NCBI GenBank assembly: GCA_049718765.1
Contig: JBNARI010000017.1
Span: 1 to 49,136, forward strand
Reading direction: 5' to 3'
Source of the DNA: JBNARI01 sp049718765
GTDB lineage: Bacteria; Bacillota; Sulfobacillia; DUMF01
DNA length: 49,136 nt
Every line of letters starts with the position of its first letter. The first letter of the stretch is position 1. The position numbers were made by a program, and so were the translations under genes. The notes under the pieces are model-generated. The model was given only the letters and a program-made list of their open reading frames with translations. It made no database searches and was not told where the DNA came from. Positions 7,666 to 16,428 of the stretch are shown in pieces.

Positions 7666-8222
7666 TTCCACGAGCCCCCTTCCCTCATAGTCCAATACAG
7701 CTTGAGCGGCAAGGAGTACACCAGCGCGTACAGTCTGCGATATATTTGCACTTTCCTTACGAACTCCCTTGTTTCACTGAACTCGATTTCGCCTGTGTCC
7801 AGGTAAGCCTTTCTCCCGGCTAACCACCTGTCCACCACCTGGGGACCAGCGTTATATGCCGCAAGGGCACTGCGTTCGTCACTGCGGTACCGCAAGATCA
7901 GCTCCTTCATGTACATGCAGCCAAGCTCCACGTTGTACTTTGGCTCAAACAGCTTCTCTGGCAAGAACTCAAGCCCATTGGCTTGGGCCACGTACTTGGC
8001 TGTCTCTGGCATAAGCTGCATTAAGCCACAGGCGCCCACCTGGGACACAGCATCTGGCTTAAAACTGCTTTCAACCCGGATTAGAGCAGCGATAAGATAA
8101 AAGTCGAGCTCGAGCCGATCACATACTTCTGCAATCACGTCCAAGTAAGCCAAAGGGCAAACTAACTTAACAACGCACGCAACCGCTATCGCCACGAATA
8201 AGCCAACTGTCCTCCTACTCAT
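7662..8222 (-). CDS. Lytic transglycosylase (SLT domain)
   Basis: A membrane-anchored peptidoglycan lytic transglycosylase of 186 residues. The N-terminus has a hydrophobic segment (residues about 6-26) that serves as signal or anchor, and the rest is one Slt70-type catalytic domain. The catalytic Glu lies in RVESSF, followed by the conserved GLMQLMPETA and AAYNAGPQVVDRW motifs. It cleaves the MurNAc-GlcNAc bond during wall remodelling. Its ATG overlaps the coaE stop by 8 bases. A transglycosylase gene directly after coaE recurs in clostridial genomes as far as I recall. Confidence 0.9.
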   Translation of the reverse strand: MSRRTVGLFVAIAVACVVKLVCPLAYLDVIAEVCDRLELDFYLIAALIRVESSFKPDAVSQVGACGLMQLMPETAKYVAQANGLEFLPEKLFEPKYNVELGCMYMKELILRYRSDERSALAAYNAGPQVVDRWLAGRKAYLDTGEIEFSETREFVRKVQIYRRLYALVYSLPLKLYWTMREGGSWK

Positions 8223-8814
8223 GTCCCACCAGCCTGTACCAAAGTTCCAAGACCTGCCTTCGAGTATGTTCCAGGCCGCCCGAGTTGTCGATCACTGCGT
8301 CCGCCCTCGATGCTTTTTCCCACTGACAAGACTGGGACTGCATCCTGGCCAGCGCAGCTTCCCTGGAAAGCCCATCCCTGGCCATCACCCTTTCGAGCCT
8401 CAAGCGATCGTCAGCTGTTACCACCCAAACCACGTCAACTACTTTGTCCAAACCCACTTCGAACAGCAGTGCCGCGTCCACTACCACTGCCTTCCACGCA
8501 CTAGCTCGTGCCTCTTCCAAGTCTTCCTTTATGCGGCTCACTATGAGCGGATGTAACAAGGAATTGAGCAAAGCCAGCTTGTCGGGCTGCCCAAACACGA
8601 TTTCCCCGAGTCGCTTCCTGTCCAGAGTACCGTCGGGAAGGAACACTTCCTGCCCAAAATGTCGCCATATTGCCTCCCATCCAGGCTGCCCAGGCTCGCA
8701 CACCTCCCGGGATATCCTGTCGGCGTCTATTACCAAAGCGCCCAGTTCCCTCAAGACCTGAGACACCGTACTCTTCCCACTACCGATGTTCCCGGTGAGG
8801 CCAATCACAACCAT
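8215..8814 (-). CDS. coaE: Dephospho-CoA kinase
   Basis: The enzyme phosphorylates the 3' hydroxyl of dephospho-CoA, the last step of coenzyme A synthesis. The roughly 199-residue P-loop kinase begins VVIGLTGNIGSGKST, has DADRISREV for the adenosine site and VVVDAALLFE in the CoA domain, all typical of CoaE. The ATG at 8814 matches family N-termini; the frame opens 15 codons earlier inside the previous gene. It lies 22 bases behind the beta-propeller gene and overlaps the transglycosylase gene. The order polA, ytaF, coaE is conserved in Bacilli and Clostridia. Confidence 0.94.
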   Translation of the reverse strand: MVVIGLTGNIGSGKSTVSQVLRELGALVIDADRISREVCEPGQPGWEAIWRHFGQEVFLPDGTLDRKRLGEIVFGQPDKLALLNSLLHPLIVSRIKEDLEEARASAWKAVVVDAALLFEVGLDKVVDVVWVVTADDRLRLERVMARDGLSREAALARMQSQSCQWEKASRADAVIDNSGGLEHTRRQVLELWYRLVGHE

Positions 8815-8836
8815 CTGCCGAGGCCACGTCCTTCCC

Positions 8837-10309
8837 TTACGGCGCCAGGTGCACCACAAGCACGCTGCGCACTGCCTCCTTGTCTAAGGGCACCACGTTG
8901 CCGCTGGCGACTACCATCATTCCCCGGTCCAGTCCCACCACCCATGCCTCGCCTCCAGAAAGGTCCACCACCTTGTGAGCACCCTCGCCACCGAACTGCC
9001 ATACTCCAACCTTATCATCCTGTTGAACCAGGCTTACCATAGAGTCGCCGCAAATTGGGACAATCCCAGGTGCAGTGAGGCTACCTGCCATCCTCACCGG
9101 CTGCTTGCCTTGTTGGATATAAATCAGCTCCGGCCCTTTCTCGCTCCACGCTTCAAACAGCATGTCCATGCTGGACCCACGGCAACTGTGGATTAGCACG
9201 TAACCTGGCTCGCCTTGGGAAGTCTGAGCTACTTTGCCGAGCTCCACCAGGTCCCGACGGTCCCCTAGGGTAGCAAGGAACACTGATTCCACGCTAATGG
9301 TGGGCAAGTCTCCCTCTTTCCGGACTCGTACCGCAAAACCAAGCGCCTTTGAGTCCTGCGCCCACTTGAAGCCGCCGAGCAGTTTGCCCTTCACAGTTAT
9401 GGTTTGTACCAAGTTACCCTGGGTATCCACCACGGTTATGGCTGGGGCGACTGGCTGTGGCCCGTCCTCAGCGGGCAGAATCTCATAGTCTTCCCAGGTG
9501 CCAGTGTTGCTCTCAGGTTTCCTGGGTACGGTGTAGCAGGCAATGTATTTGCCGTCGGGAGACCACGAGGGGTAGAAACTCAGCGAGTCACCCACATCCA
9601 AGAGCACTTTTTCTTGGCCTGTAGCCACATCTAGCAGGCAAACTCCTGCTCTATCCTCTTCGTAAATGTCATAAGCAAAATACTCCCCGGTTGGAGAGAG
9701 CCTCGGATAAAAAAGACCGTCGTATACTGGAAGTCCTCCCTTAACTTGCCTCATGGTCCTTTGCTCGAGGTCGAACTCCCAGATATACTGGGGCACGTGA
9801 AAGTATACTTTTCCCCGTTCCTTCACGTAATACGCTGCCTGAACGAGTCCTTGGGAAAGCGGCAGGAACCCTAACTCTCTGCTCGGCCCCGAGCCTGGGG
9901 TAACCTCCCAAACCCCCACACCGTATTCTCCCTTGTGGCTTCCCACGTTTTGCCATCCAGAAGTAGCAAAAAGGGCGGCCCCAGCATCCGTCCAACCTAG
10001 AGGGAAGTACCCAAACAGCCTGTCCTTCAACCACGCTGCATCAGCCTCGGCCACCACCAATGGTTGGTTTGCTTCAGAAGTAGTGGGCAAACAAACCAGG
10101 CTTAACCCGGAAGGCAAGCTTCTCATGGTGAGTACCCACTTTCTGTCAGGGGAGACCATAGCTTCTGGGGCCATGGGCCACACAGCGCCACTTATTTGGT
10201 ACGAGTGCACCACACTGGGCACCGGCTTTCGCGGAGCGCAACCATCCAAAGTCCCGGCGGAAAGCACCAGTGCCACTATAGTTGCAGCGATCAGAGTACG
10301 TCTCAACAC
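8837..10309 (-). CDS. Secreted WD40/PD40-like beta-propeller lipoprotein
   Basis: A roughly 490-residue exported protein of unknown function. It begins with a basic hydrophobic signal (LRRTLIAATIVALVLSAG) ending in TLDGCAP, an imperfect lipobox because Asp precedes Gly-Cys. Repeated beta-propeller strands follow, of the TolB/PD40 kind, e.g. YPRLSPTGEYFAYDIY and FYPSWSPDGKYIACY. The GTG at 10309 has AAGGGGG six bases upstream and is preferred over the open-frame start at 10438, which would run into ytaF. It sits between ytaF and coaE. It may sense or scaffold at the cell surface, but no catalytic motif is visible. Confidence 0.75.
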   Translation of the reverse strand: MLRRTLIAATIVALVLSAGTLDGCAPRKPVPSVVHSYQISGAVWPMAPEAMVSPDRKWVLTMRSLPSGLSLVCLPTTSEANQPLVVAEADAAWLKDRLFGYFPLGWTDAGAALFATSGWQNVGSHKGEYGVGVWEVTPGSGPSRELGFLPLSQGLVQAAYYVKERGKVYFHVPQYIWEFDLEQRTMRQVKGGLPVYDGLFYPRLSPTGEYFAYDIYEEDRAGVCLLDVATGQEKVLLDVGDSLSFYPSWSPDGKYIACYTVPRKPESNTGTWEDYEILPAEDGPQPVAPAITVVDTQGNLVQTITVKGKLLGGFKWAQDSKALGFAVRVRKEGDLPTISVESVFLATLGDRRDLVELGKVAQTSQGEPGYVLIHSCRGSSMDMLFEAWSEKGPELIYIQQGKQPVRMAGSLTAPGIVPICGDSMVSLVQQDDKVGVWQFGGEGAHKVVDLSGGEAWVVGLDRGMMVVASGNVVPLDKEAVRSVLVVHLAP

Positions 10310-10344
10310 AACAAGCCCCCTTACAACAAACAATTCTACGCCCC

Positions 10345-10917
10345 TCAGATGAAGTGCGAAAGCCCCAGCAATATCATGACCATGCCCGGCAGCGCCGAAA
10401 TCGCTTGGGCATAAACGTACATTTTGGCAGCAAACCATTTCCCCGCCAGCTCACCCACACACATAGAAACAAGGCAACCCAAGCCGCAGCAAGTACCTGC
10501 CGCAAGCCAGCTCGTTCCAGTGAGCGCCAATCCCAGTCCCATTCCAAAGCAGTCCATGGCCAGGGCTATGCCAAGCACAACTGCTTCCCTCAGGTCGATT
10601 TGGCCCGAACTGTCCACATCTGCCAGCTCTGGTTCACTTAGCAGGCGGATAACTGAGGAGCCGTGGCCCTTAATGATCGCAGCGATACCCAAACCCATGA
10701 GAAGCAGGCCTCCAGCGAATTTGGCAACCGTTGCGGGTACAAACCCCGCCACGGCGCAGCCAAGGACAACAGCGGCGGAAATCGCTGCAGCTGACTCCAT
10801 GGAAACCAGACACTTCAAGCCCACTGGCAACGCCAGCCCCTTGAGCCCGTAAAACACGCCTGTTACAAGACTGTCCACGCTCACCGCCACAGACACCAGC
10901 AGCACAGTCGATACCAT
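10345..10917 (-). CDS. ytaF: Sporulation membrane protein YtaF
   Basis: An integral membrane protein of 190 residues with about six hydrophobic helices, of the MntP-related YtaF family. The diagnostic features are VAVSVDSLVTGVFYGLKG at the N-terminus, the central cytoplasmic LADVDSSGQIDLREAV segment and the repeated ALAMDCFGMGLGLAL helix, an internal duplication. YtaF is tied to sporulation in Bacillus and may move a cation, but its substrate is not settled. The ATG at 10917 follows GGGGGTGG, which lies in a hairpin (10922-10958). The position after polA matches the conserved Bacillota order. Confidence 0.9.
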   Translation of the reverse strand: MVSTVLLVSVAVSVDSLVTGVFYGLKGLALPVGLKCLVSMESAAAISAAVVLGCAVAGFVPATVAKFAGGLLLMGLGIAAIIKGHGSSVIRLLSEPELADVDSSGQIDLREAVVLGIALAMDCFGMGLGLALTGTSWLAAGTCCGLGCLVSMCVGELAGKWFAAKMYVYAQAISALPGMVMILLGLSHFI

Positions 10918-10921
10918 AATA

Positions 10922-10958
10922 CCACCCCCGTGCAGCCAATATATGACGCCGGGGGTGG
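10922..10958 (-). promoter_or_regulatory. Hairpin enclosing the ytaF ribosome binding site
   Basis: In the 55-base gap between polA and ytaF a perfect 9-bp inverted repeat (10950-10958 pairing with 10922-10930, about a 19-base loop) puts the GGGGGTGG ribosome binding site of ytaF in the 3' arm of the stem. As RNA this could hide the site and lower ytaF translation unless ribosomes finishing polA or another factor open it. There is no T-run, so a terminator is unlikely. Confidence 0.5.
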
Positions 10959-10972
10959 AACAGTTACGGGGC

Positions 10973-13675
10973 TTACAACAGCGGTGCCATATCGTACCAG
11001 TTAGGGCCCGCTTCTGTTGTCACCCTCAAGGGCACATTCAAGGCCATGGCGCCTTCCATTTGCTGGCGCACCAGCTTGGCAACATCCGCTAGTTCCTCCC
11101 TTGGAACTTCCATGACCAGCTCGTCGTGCACTTGAAGCAACATTTTTGCCTTGAACCCCATTTGGCTTAGGGCCTCGAAGCACCTGATCATTGCCACCTT
11201 CATGAGATCCGCCGCGGTGCCTTGTATTGGCGTGTTGATTGCAGTCCTCTCTGCGAAGGATCGCAGGTTCTTGTTTGGCGAGTTTATGTCAGGGAGCTTC
11301 CTCTTCCTGCCCATAAGCGTTCTGGCAACGCCCGTTTCCCTGGCTCTGGCAACAGCTTCCTGCACGTAGCGGTACACGCCAGGATATCGTTGGAAGTAGT
11401 TTTCGATATACGCCTTCGCCACTGCCCGACTTTCCCCAATCACCTTGGAAAGGCCGTAATCCGTCTGTCCGTATATGATGCCGAAATTGATGGCCTTGGC
11501 CTTGGCGCGCATTGCTGGGCTCACCTCTTCAGGCTTCACCCCAAATATTTCTGCAGCAGTCCTTGTGTGGATGTCCTCGTCCCGTAGGAAGCACTCTATC
11601 AGGGCAGGGTCACCGGACACATGGGCAAGCACGCGCAGCTCTATTTGTGAGTAATCTGCGCTCAGGAACAACCAGTCGATGGATCGCGGCACGAAGATCC
11701 GCCGGAGCTGTCTGCCAAGCTCGCCCTTGGTGGGGATATTTTGCATGTTTGGGTTAGCGCTGGAAAGTCTGCCTGTTGCGGTCACGGTCTGGTTGAACGT
11801 GGTGTGTATCCTTCCGGTGGCCTTGTTCACCAGTTGTCCGATCCCGTCGAGGTATGTGCCTTTGAGCTTGCTCAATTGCCTGTACTCTAGCACCTTGGCC
11901 GCAATTTCGTAGTTGACCGCAAGTTCCTCGAGCACTTCGGCGTCGGTGGAGTAGCCAGTTTTCGTTTTTTTGGAAGCAGGGAGCCGAAGTCTTTCAAAGA
12001 GCACTTCAGCAAGTTGCTTAGGGGAGTTGACGTTGAACTCCATGCCTGCAAAACGATATATTTCTTGCTCGCACATGGCGATGCGCGCTGCAAACTCCTT
12101 GGACATGTCCTCAGCAATTCCAAGGTCAACCCCTACACCCTCAAGCTCCATTGCAGACAGGACAGGCACCAGGGGCATTTCCACGTCCCGGAATAGCTCG
12201 TAAAGTCCCTCTCCCTCCAACTGCCGGATCATAGGCACTGCGAGCTCGGCAGCTGCGCGAGCCACCCCACAAGCCTCCACGGGAGAAAAGCAACTCAAAT
12301 GCTTGCTTGTGCCGGCCTCGCCCAAGCCCTGAGGCTCTTTCCCCAAGTACTCCCTGACCAGGTCCCTAAGGTAGTACGACGTACGCGTGGGGTCCAACAA
12401 ATAAGCAGCAATGCACGGGTCGAAGCCCACCTCCACAGAACCCAGTCCAGCGTTGCTCCAGGCGTTAAGCGCATTCTTCGAATCGAACGCGGCAACGTGG
12501 CAACCACACTCTCGAAGCATCTCAAGCACAAGTGCACCGTTTTGGGGTGGGACAAACCAGCACTTACCTGCCGCCCACAAACCCATCCCGCCGAACCTCC
12601 TGTCCCGCGGGTCGGCACCTTCCGAGCAAACCCCCACACCAACCCAAGAAGCCTCCTGGAGCGCCTTGCGGAGCCGGTCCCAGTCTTCGCTGGACTCAAG
12701 GAATGCCACCTCAAAGGGCTCCACTTCCCCCACAACTTCCGCTCGCCTTTCTACGGAGCTCTCCTTGGCCGTGTACGGACCCACCGCGTGGAGTGCCCTC
12801 TGGACCAAGGACCTGAACTCAAGGCATTCCAGCACAGATACGACCAAATCTGGGTCAACGCAGCGAACTCGCAGCTCGTCCAGGCTTACCTCGACGGGCA
12901 CATCAGTGCGAATCACGGCAAGTTGCTTTGACAGCACTGCCTGTTGCCTTCCAGCGTGGATTGCCCGCCGCGCCCTGGCGTCTTCCAGCTCGTCCAGTTT
13001 GTCCAGGATGGCCTCGAGGGATCCGTACCTCTCCAGCAGCTTGGTGGCGGTCTTCTCTCCAATGCCCGGCACTCCTTTGATGTTGTCCGATTGGTCCCCT
13101 GCAAGTCCCTTTAGGTCTGGGATTTGTTCAGGGAATACCCCCATCTCCTGTTTAACAGCTTCACGGTCGTACCTCTCCACCTGGCTGGTGCCGCGCCTAG
13201 TGATCACAGCTGTCACACGGTCCCCCACCAGTTGAAGCAAGTCCATGTCGCCCGACACCAAGAGCACCCGAAGGCCTTCTGACGCGGCCTTCGCCGCAAT
13301 GGTCCCGATTATGTCGTCAGCCTCGTAACCCTCATGCTCAAATATCTTGATGCCTATAGCTGAGAGCAGCTGCTTTATCAAGGGGAGCTGTGCCTTGAAA
13401 TCCTCAGGAGAGCCTGACCTTTGGGCTTTGTAGGTTTGGGCAGCCAGGTGACGGAAAGTGGGCGCAGACTTGTCAAAGGCCACACCCACATAGGCGGGCC
13501 TTTCTTCCTCGAGGAGCTTCAACAGCATGGTTGCAAACCCATAGACCGCATTGGTGGGGACTCCGCCCGAGGTGGTCAACCTGGGCAAGGCGTAGAAAGC
13601 CCTGTTGGCCAAACTGTTACCATCAATCAGGACCAGCTTTTCCTCGAGTGAAGATCCCTTCCACCTGCTGCTCAT
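10973..13675 (-). CDS. polA: DNA polymerase I
   Basis: A replication and repair polymerase of about 900 residues. An N-terminal FEN-like 5'-3' nuclease domain (LVLIDGNSLANRAFYAL, then EGYEADDIIGT and GDMDLLQLV, then the GVPGIGEKTA helix-hairpin-helix) is followed by a degenerate 3'-5' exonuclease-like domain. The family A polymerase domain has motif A DYSQIELRVLAH (about residue 673), motif B RAKAKAINFGIIYGQ (about 725) and motif C QVHDELVMEVP (about 847). The exonuclease-like domain lacks the Asp-x-Glu motif, so proofreading is probably absent, as in Bacillus Pol I. The ATG at 13675 overlaps the stop of the preceding DapA-family gene (ATGA). Confidence 0.97.
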   Translation of the reverse strand: MSSRWKGSSLEEKLVLIDGNSLANRAFYALPRLTTSGGVPTNAVYGFATMLLKLLEEERPAYVGVAFDKSAPTFRHLAAQTYKAQRSGSPEDFKAQLPLIKQLLSAIGIKIFEHEGYEADDIIGTIAAKAASEGLRVLLVSGDMDLLQLVGDRVTAVITRRGTSQVERYDREAVKQEMGVFPEQIPDLKGLAGDQSDNIKGVPGIGEKTATKLLERYGSLEAILDKLDELEDARARRAIHAGRQQAVLSKQLAVIRTDVPVEVSLDELRVRCVDPDLVVSVLECLEFRSLVQRALHAVGPYTAKESSVERRAEVVGEVEPFEVAFLESSEDWDRLRKALQEASWVGVGVCSEGADPRDRRFGGMGLWAAGKCWFVPPQNGALVLEMLRECGCHVAAFDSKNALNAWSNAGLGSVEVGFDPCIAAYLLDPTRTSYYLRDLVREYLGKEPQGLGEAGTSKHLSCFSPVEACGVARAAAELAVPMIRQLEGEGLYELFRDVEMPLVPVLSAMELEGVGVDLGIAEDMSKEFAARIAMCEQEIYRFAGMEFNVNSPKQLAEVLFERLRLPASKKTKTGYSTDAEVLEELAVNYEIAAKVLEYRQLSKLKGTYLDGIGQLVNKATGRIHTTFNQTVTATGRLSSANPNMQNIPTKGELGRQLRRIFVPRSIDWLFLSADYSQIELRVLAHVSGDPALIECFLRDEDIHTRTAAEIFGVKPEEVSPAMRAKAKAINFGIIYGQTDYGLSKVIGESRAVAKAYIENYFQRYPGVYRYVQEAVARARETGVARTLMGRKRKLPDINSPNKNLRSFAERTAINTPIQGTAADLMKVAMIRCFEALSQMGFKAKMLLQVHDELVMEVPREELADVAKLVRQQMEGAMALNVPLRVTTEAGPNWYDMAPLL

Positions 13676-14586
13676 AACAACTCCGCTTCCTTCAGTAGCT
13701 CCTTTACCCGGGCCACTACCCTGGAATCGGCATCCACGGCAGGGCCCCTCACGTGGGGTTTCACAGGCAACCCGCAAAGCTCACAAGCAACTTTTATGGC
13801 ACTAATTGCTGGAACCCCCAAGCTGTATATGCCCATGAGCACCATCAACTTCCGGTGAAGCTCCACAGCCTGAGCAAAGTCACTTTCGTTATAGCTACGG
13901 TAAATGCCCAACGTCACCTGTGGAGCAAAGTTAGGAGTCCCGCAAAGGGCTCCGTCTCCACCCATTGCCAAGTTGTTCAACAGGTGATCATCGTATCCCA
14001 CGAGCACGCTGAACTCTGGATTAACTGACTTGGCTTCCAAGATGAGCTGCCTTACGTGGCCAATGCTATCTATAGTGTCCTTGATCCCAACTATGTTGGG
14101 GAAGTCTTTAGCCAGGCGAGTCACCAAGCTAGCCGACAAAGGATTCCCTGTTAGCGCTGGAAAGTTGTACAATACCACGGGTCCGTCCACTTCGCGGGCA
14201 ACCGCAGCGTAGTGCCAGTAAACGTTCTCCTCAGACAGAGTCCAGTAGTACGGGGTCACCACCACCACGCCGTCTGCCCCTGCGCTTATTGCATGGCGCG
14301 AAAGCTCTACTGGCTCGCGGGTCCCAGAACTGGCGGTACCTACCAGCACAGGGACCCTGCCAGCCACAGTCTCAACTGCAAACTCAGCGTAGCGTTTGCG
14401 CTCCTCCACGGACATATGTGCAAACTCACCGATGCTTCCCAGCACTAGGACACCGTGAACTCCGCTCTTTACCACGAACTCCAATAGAGCCCTGTTCCCA
14501 TGCCAGTCCACTGACCCATCTGCATTGAAAGCTGTAACCATAGCGGGAATTATGCCCTTGAAACTTTGTTGAGCCAACCTCCCCAC
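13672..14586 (-). CDS. Dihydrodipicolinate synthase/N-acetylneuraminate lyase (DapA) family protein
   Basis: A class I aldolase-type TIM barrel of about 304 residues. The family hallmarks are FKGIIPAMVTAF at the N-terminus, VLGSIGEFAHMS (the GxxGE phosphate/carboxylate loop), the catalytic Tyr in VLYNFPALTGN (about residue 140) and the Schiff-base Lys in IVGIKDT (about residue 169). It condenses or cleaves pyruvate with an aldehyde. The loop after GxxGE differs from classical DapA (FAHMS rather than ExxTL), so lysine synthesis cannot be assumed and a 2-keto-3-deoxy acid aldolase is equally possible. The GTG at 14586 has AGGA six bases upstream. It overlaps polA by four bases. Confidence 0.83.
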   Translation of the reverse strand: MGRLAQQSFKGIIPAMVTAFNADGSVDWHGNRALLEFVVKSGVHGVLVLGSIGEFAHMSVEERKRYAEFAVETVAGRVPVLVGTASSGTREPVELSRHAISAGADGVVVVTPYYWTLSEENVYWHYAAVAREVDGPVVLYNFPALTGNPLSASLVTRLAKDFPNIVGIKDTIDSIGHVRQLILEAKSVNPEFSVLVGYDDHLLNNLAMGGDGALCGTPNFAPQVTLGIYRSYNESDFAQAVELHRKLMVLMGIYSLGVPAISAIKVACELCGLPVKPHVRGPAVDADSRVVARVKELLKEAELL

Positions 14587-14594
14587 CTCACTTC

Positions 14595-15791
14595 CTAGCC
14601 TTTCCGCCTGTATCGCAGCCCAGCTGCCACAGCCCACCAGATCAAGGCAATTGCCGCAGCGTAGGGCAGCAAAGACGCAATCACGATCGCAACGCTCTGG
14701 GCAGCCCTCACAAAGGCCTGCCAGGCGGCTTCAATTATTCCCCCAGCGAAGGGTAACCCGATCTTGGCTTCAACCAACGTAATTGAAATCGTGGACATAG
14801 AGGTAGCATTTTCCAGGTACTTGAGACGTTGCTTGAGGGAATCTATCTCGGTGCGAATGCGGTTGAGTTCGTTTTCCACTTGGAGCAGCTCACCCACTGT
14901 GGCGGCCTTCCCCATAAGCTCCAGCAACCGCTGTTCCTGTCTTTCCTTGTTCCGCAGCTGGGCCTGGAGGTCTATGAACTGCTCAGTAACATCACTTGCG
15001 CTCACGTTCTGGTTAAGCACCTTGCCCACTTTCGCCAGCTGGCCGAACACTGAATCGAATTGGTCCGACGGCACTCTCACGGCAAAATGCATAGTGCCGC
15101 GGCCCCCAGCATCCACCGAGCTTGAGCTGTTCTCAATGTAGCCTCCGACTCCCTGGACAATGGACTGCACTGCGCGAGCGGCTGTTTCAAGCCCGCCCGA
15201 CGGCACTTCCATGTTCAAGCTCCCGTGCTTGATAAGCCTCCTGCTAGCCACAGTGGGATCGCCCACGGCCACAATCCCCGCTGGGAAGTTAACTGACCCA
15301 GCCTCTCCATAGGCTGGCTTGGCCTCCTGTGTGACCATATCGTAGGCTACCCCAACACGAGCTGGTGCCTTCACGGAAAGGCTACTTGTCTCTGCTGCCT
15401 TTTGGGCCATTTGCCTGGTGCTGTCCTTTGTTCCAATCAAGGGTGTAATGCGGCTCAGGGCAAAGGCCAGCGCAAACACCACCAACACCGATGCAACTGC
15501 TCTGTGCCTTTGCAGCCAATCAGTAAACCTCCACTGCATTTTCCCACTGCCGGCGGTTGAGGATTGTGCTGCCAAAGACCCGATCCGCTGCATCAGCTGT
15601 GCGTGGAAGTCGCCAGGTAGGGGGACTTCCCCAAGGCTCGAACACCACGCTACCTGCGCCCGCAGCATTTCCAGCTCCCGGCTGCACTCAGCACAACCCG
15701 CAAGATGGCCTTCGAGAAGCGCCCGGTCATCCCCTTCCAGCGTGCCATCTATGTACTCCGAGAGCAAAGCTCGAGCTTCAGCGCACTTCAC
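14595..15791 (-). CDS. Anti-sigma factor candidate: zinc finger (zf-HC2) plus DUF4349
   Basis: A membrane protein of 398 residues. The N-terminus is a zf-HC2 anti-sigma domain with Cys3 and His29-x3-Cys33-x2-Cys36. A proline/serine linker and a first membrane helix (about residues 93-115) follow. The large middle part matches DUF4349: a LIKHGSLNMEVPSGG strand, a coiled coil (about residues 260-315) and a last membrane helix near the C-terminus. It starts at a GTG inside the end of the ECF sigma gene, so it is almost certainly its cognate anti-sigma factor. The DUF4349 part probably faces outside between the two helices and may sense the envelope; that is inference. Confidence 0.8.
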   Translation of the reverse strand: MKCAEARALLSEYIDGTLEGDDRALLEGHLAGCAECSRELEMLRAQVAWCSSLGEVPLPGDFHAQLMQRIGSLAAQSSTAGSGKMQWRFTDWLQRHRAVASVLVVFALAFALSRITPLIGTKDSTRQMAQKAAETSSLSVKAPARVGVAYDMVTQEAKPAYGEAGSVNFPAGIVAVGDPTVASRRLIKHGSLNMEVPSGGLETAARAVQSIVQGVGGYIENSSSSVDAGGRGTMHFAVRVPSDQFDSVFGQLAKVGKVLNQNVSASDVTEQFIDLQAQLRNKERQEQRLLELMGKAATVGELLQVENELNRIRTEIDSLKQRLKYLENATSMSTISITLVEAKIGLPFAGGIIEAAWQAFVRAAQSVAIVIASLLPYAAAIALIWWAVAAGLRYRRKG

Positions 15792-16407
15792 TGGCCGGCC
15801 CTCCTTTCACTCCAGCTTTGACGAAAGCTGTCCTGAGAAGTTCCGATTGGGCCAGCTTTCGGCTGAGCTCTTGCCTCGCCCTGGCAAGGCGGGACTTTAC
15901 TGTGCCCAGATTAAGCTCCAGGGCCTGGGCAATCTCCTCGTAGCTCATCCCATTCACGTCGCGAAGCACTATTACCGCCCGGTGCTCCGGAGAAAGGGTA
16001 AGCAGCGCCTGCTGTAACGCTTCCCTTATTTCGGACTGCTCAACCAGTTCCTGTGGGCCCGGGGACCGGTCTACCACCTGACGCGGCAAAGCTTCATCGT
16101 CGGTCTGGATGGGAGCGTCAAGAGAATCAGCAACAGGCGCCTGGCGGCGCCTGCGCCTGAGCTCGTCGATGCAAAGGTTAGTGACAATCCTGCACACCCA
16201 CGTGGAAAACGAACATTCCCCCTCGAACCCCTTGAGGGAAACGTAGGCCCTCAGAAAAGCCTCCTGGGCTGCTTCCTTCGCGTCTTCAGTGTTCCCCAGC
16301 ATCCGGTAGGCTATCGAGTATACTTTCCCTTCACAAGTCTTGACCAGCTGTTCGAAAGCCGGCACGTGGCCGCGCTTTGCAAGCTCAACCAGTTTGGCTT
16401 CGTCCAA
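15778..16407 (-). CDS. ECF-type RNA polymerase sigma factor
   Basis: A sigma-70 family factor of 209 residues of the RpoE/SigW type. Region 2 includes FEQLVKTCEGKVYSIAYRML and EAFLRAYVSLKGFEGECSFSTWV, the -10 reading core. Region 4 includes LSPEHRAVIVLRDVNGMSY and a helix-turn-helix EEIAQALELNLGTVKSRLAR for the -35. A 50-residue acidic linker joins them. A TTG at 16407 with GGAGCGGGCGGA upstream starts the frame. The 3' end overlaps the anti-sigma candidate gene by 14 bases, the classic sigma/anti-sigma pairing. Its stimulus and regulon cannot be seen here. Confidence 0.93.
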   Translation of the reverse strand: MDEAKLVELAKRGHVPAFEQLVKTCEGKVYSIAYRMLGNTEDAKEAAQEAFLRAYVSLKGFEGECSFSTWVCRIVTNLCIDELRRRRRQAPVADSLDAPIQTDDEALPRQVVDRSPGPQELVEQSEIREALQQALLTLSPEHRAVIVLRDVNGMSYEEIAQALELNLGTVKSRLARARQELSRKLAQSELLRTAFVKAGVKGGPASEVR

Positions 16408-16428
16408 TCCGCCCGCTCCATTCCTTGC

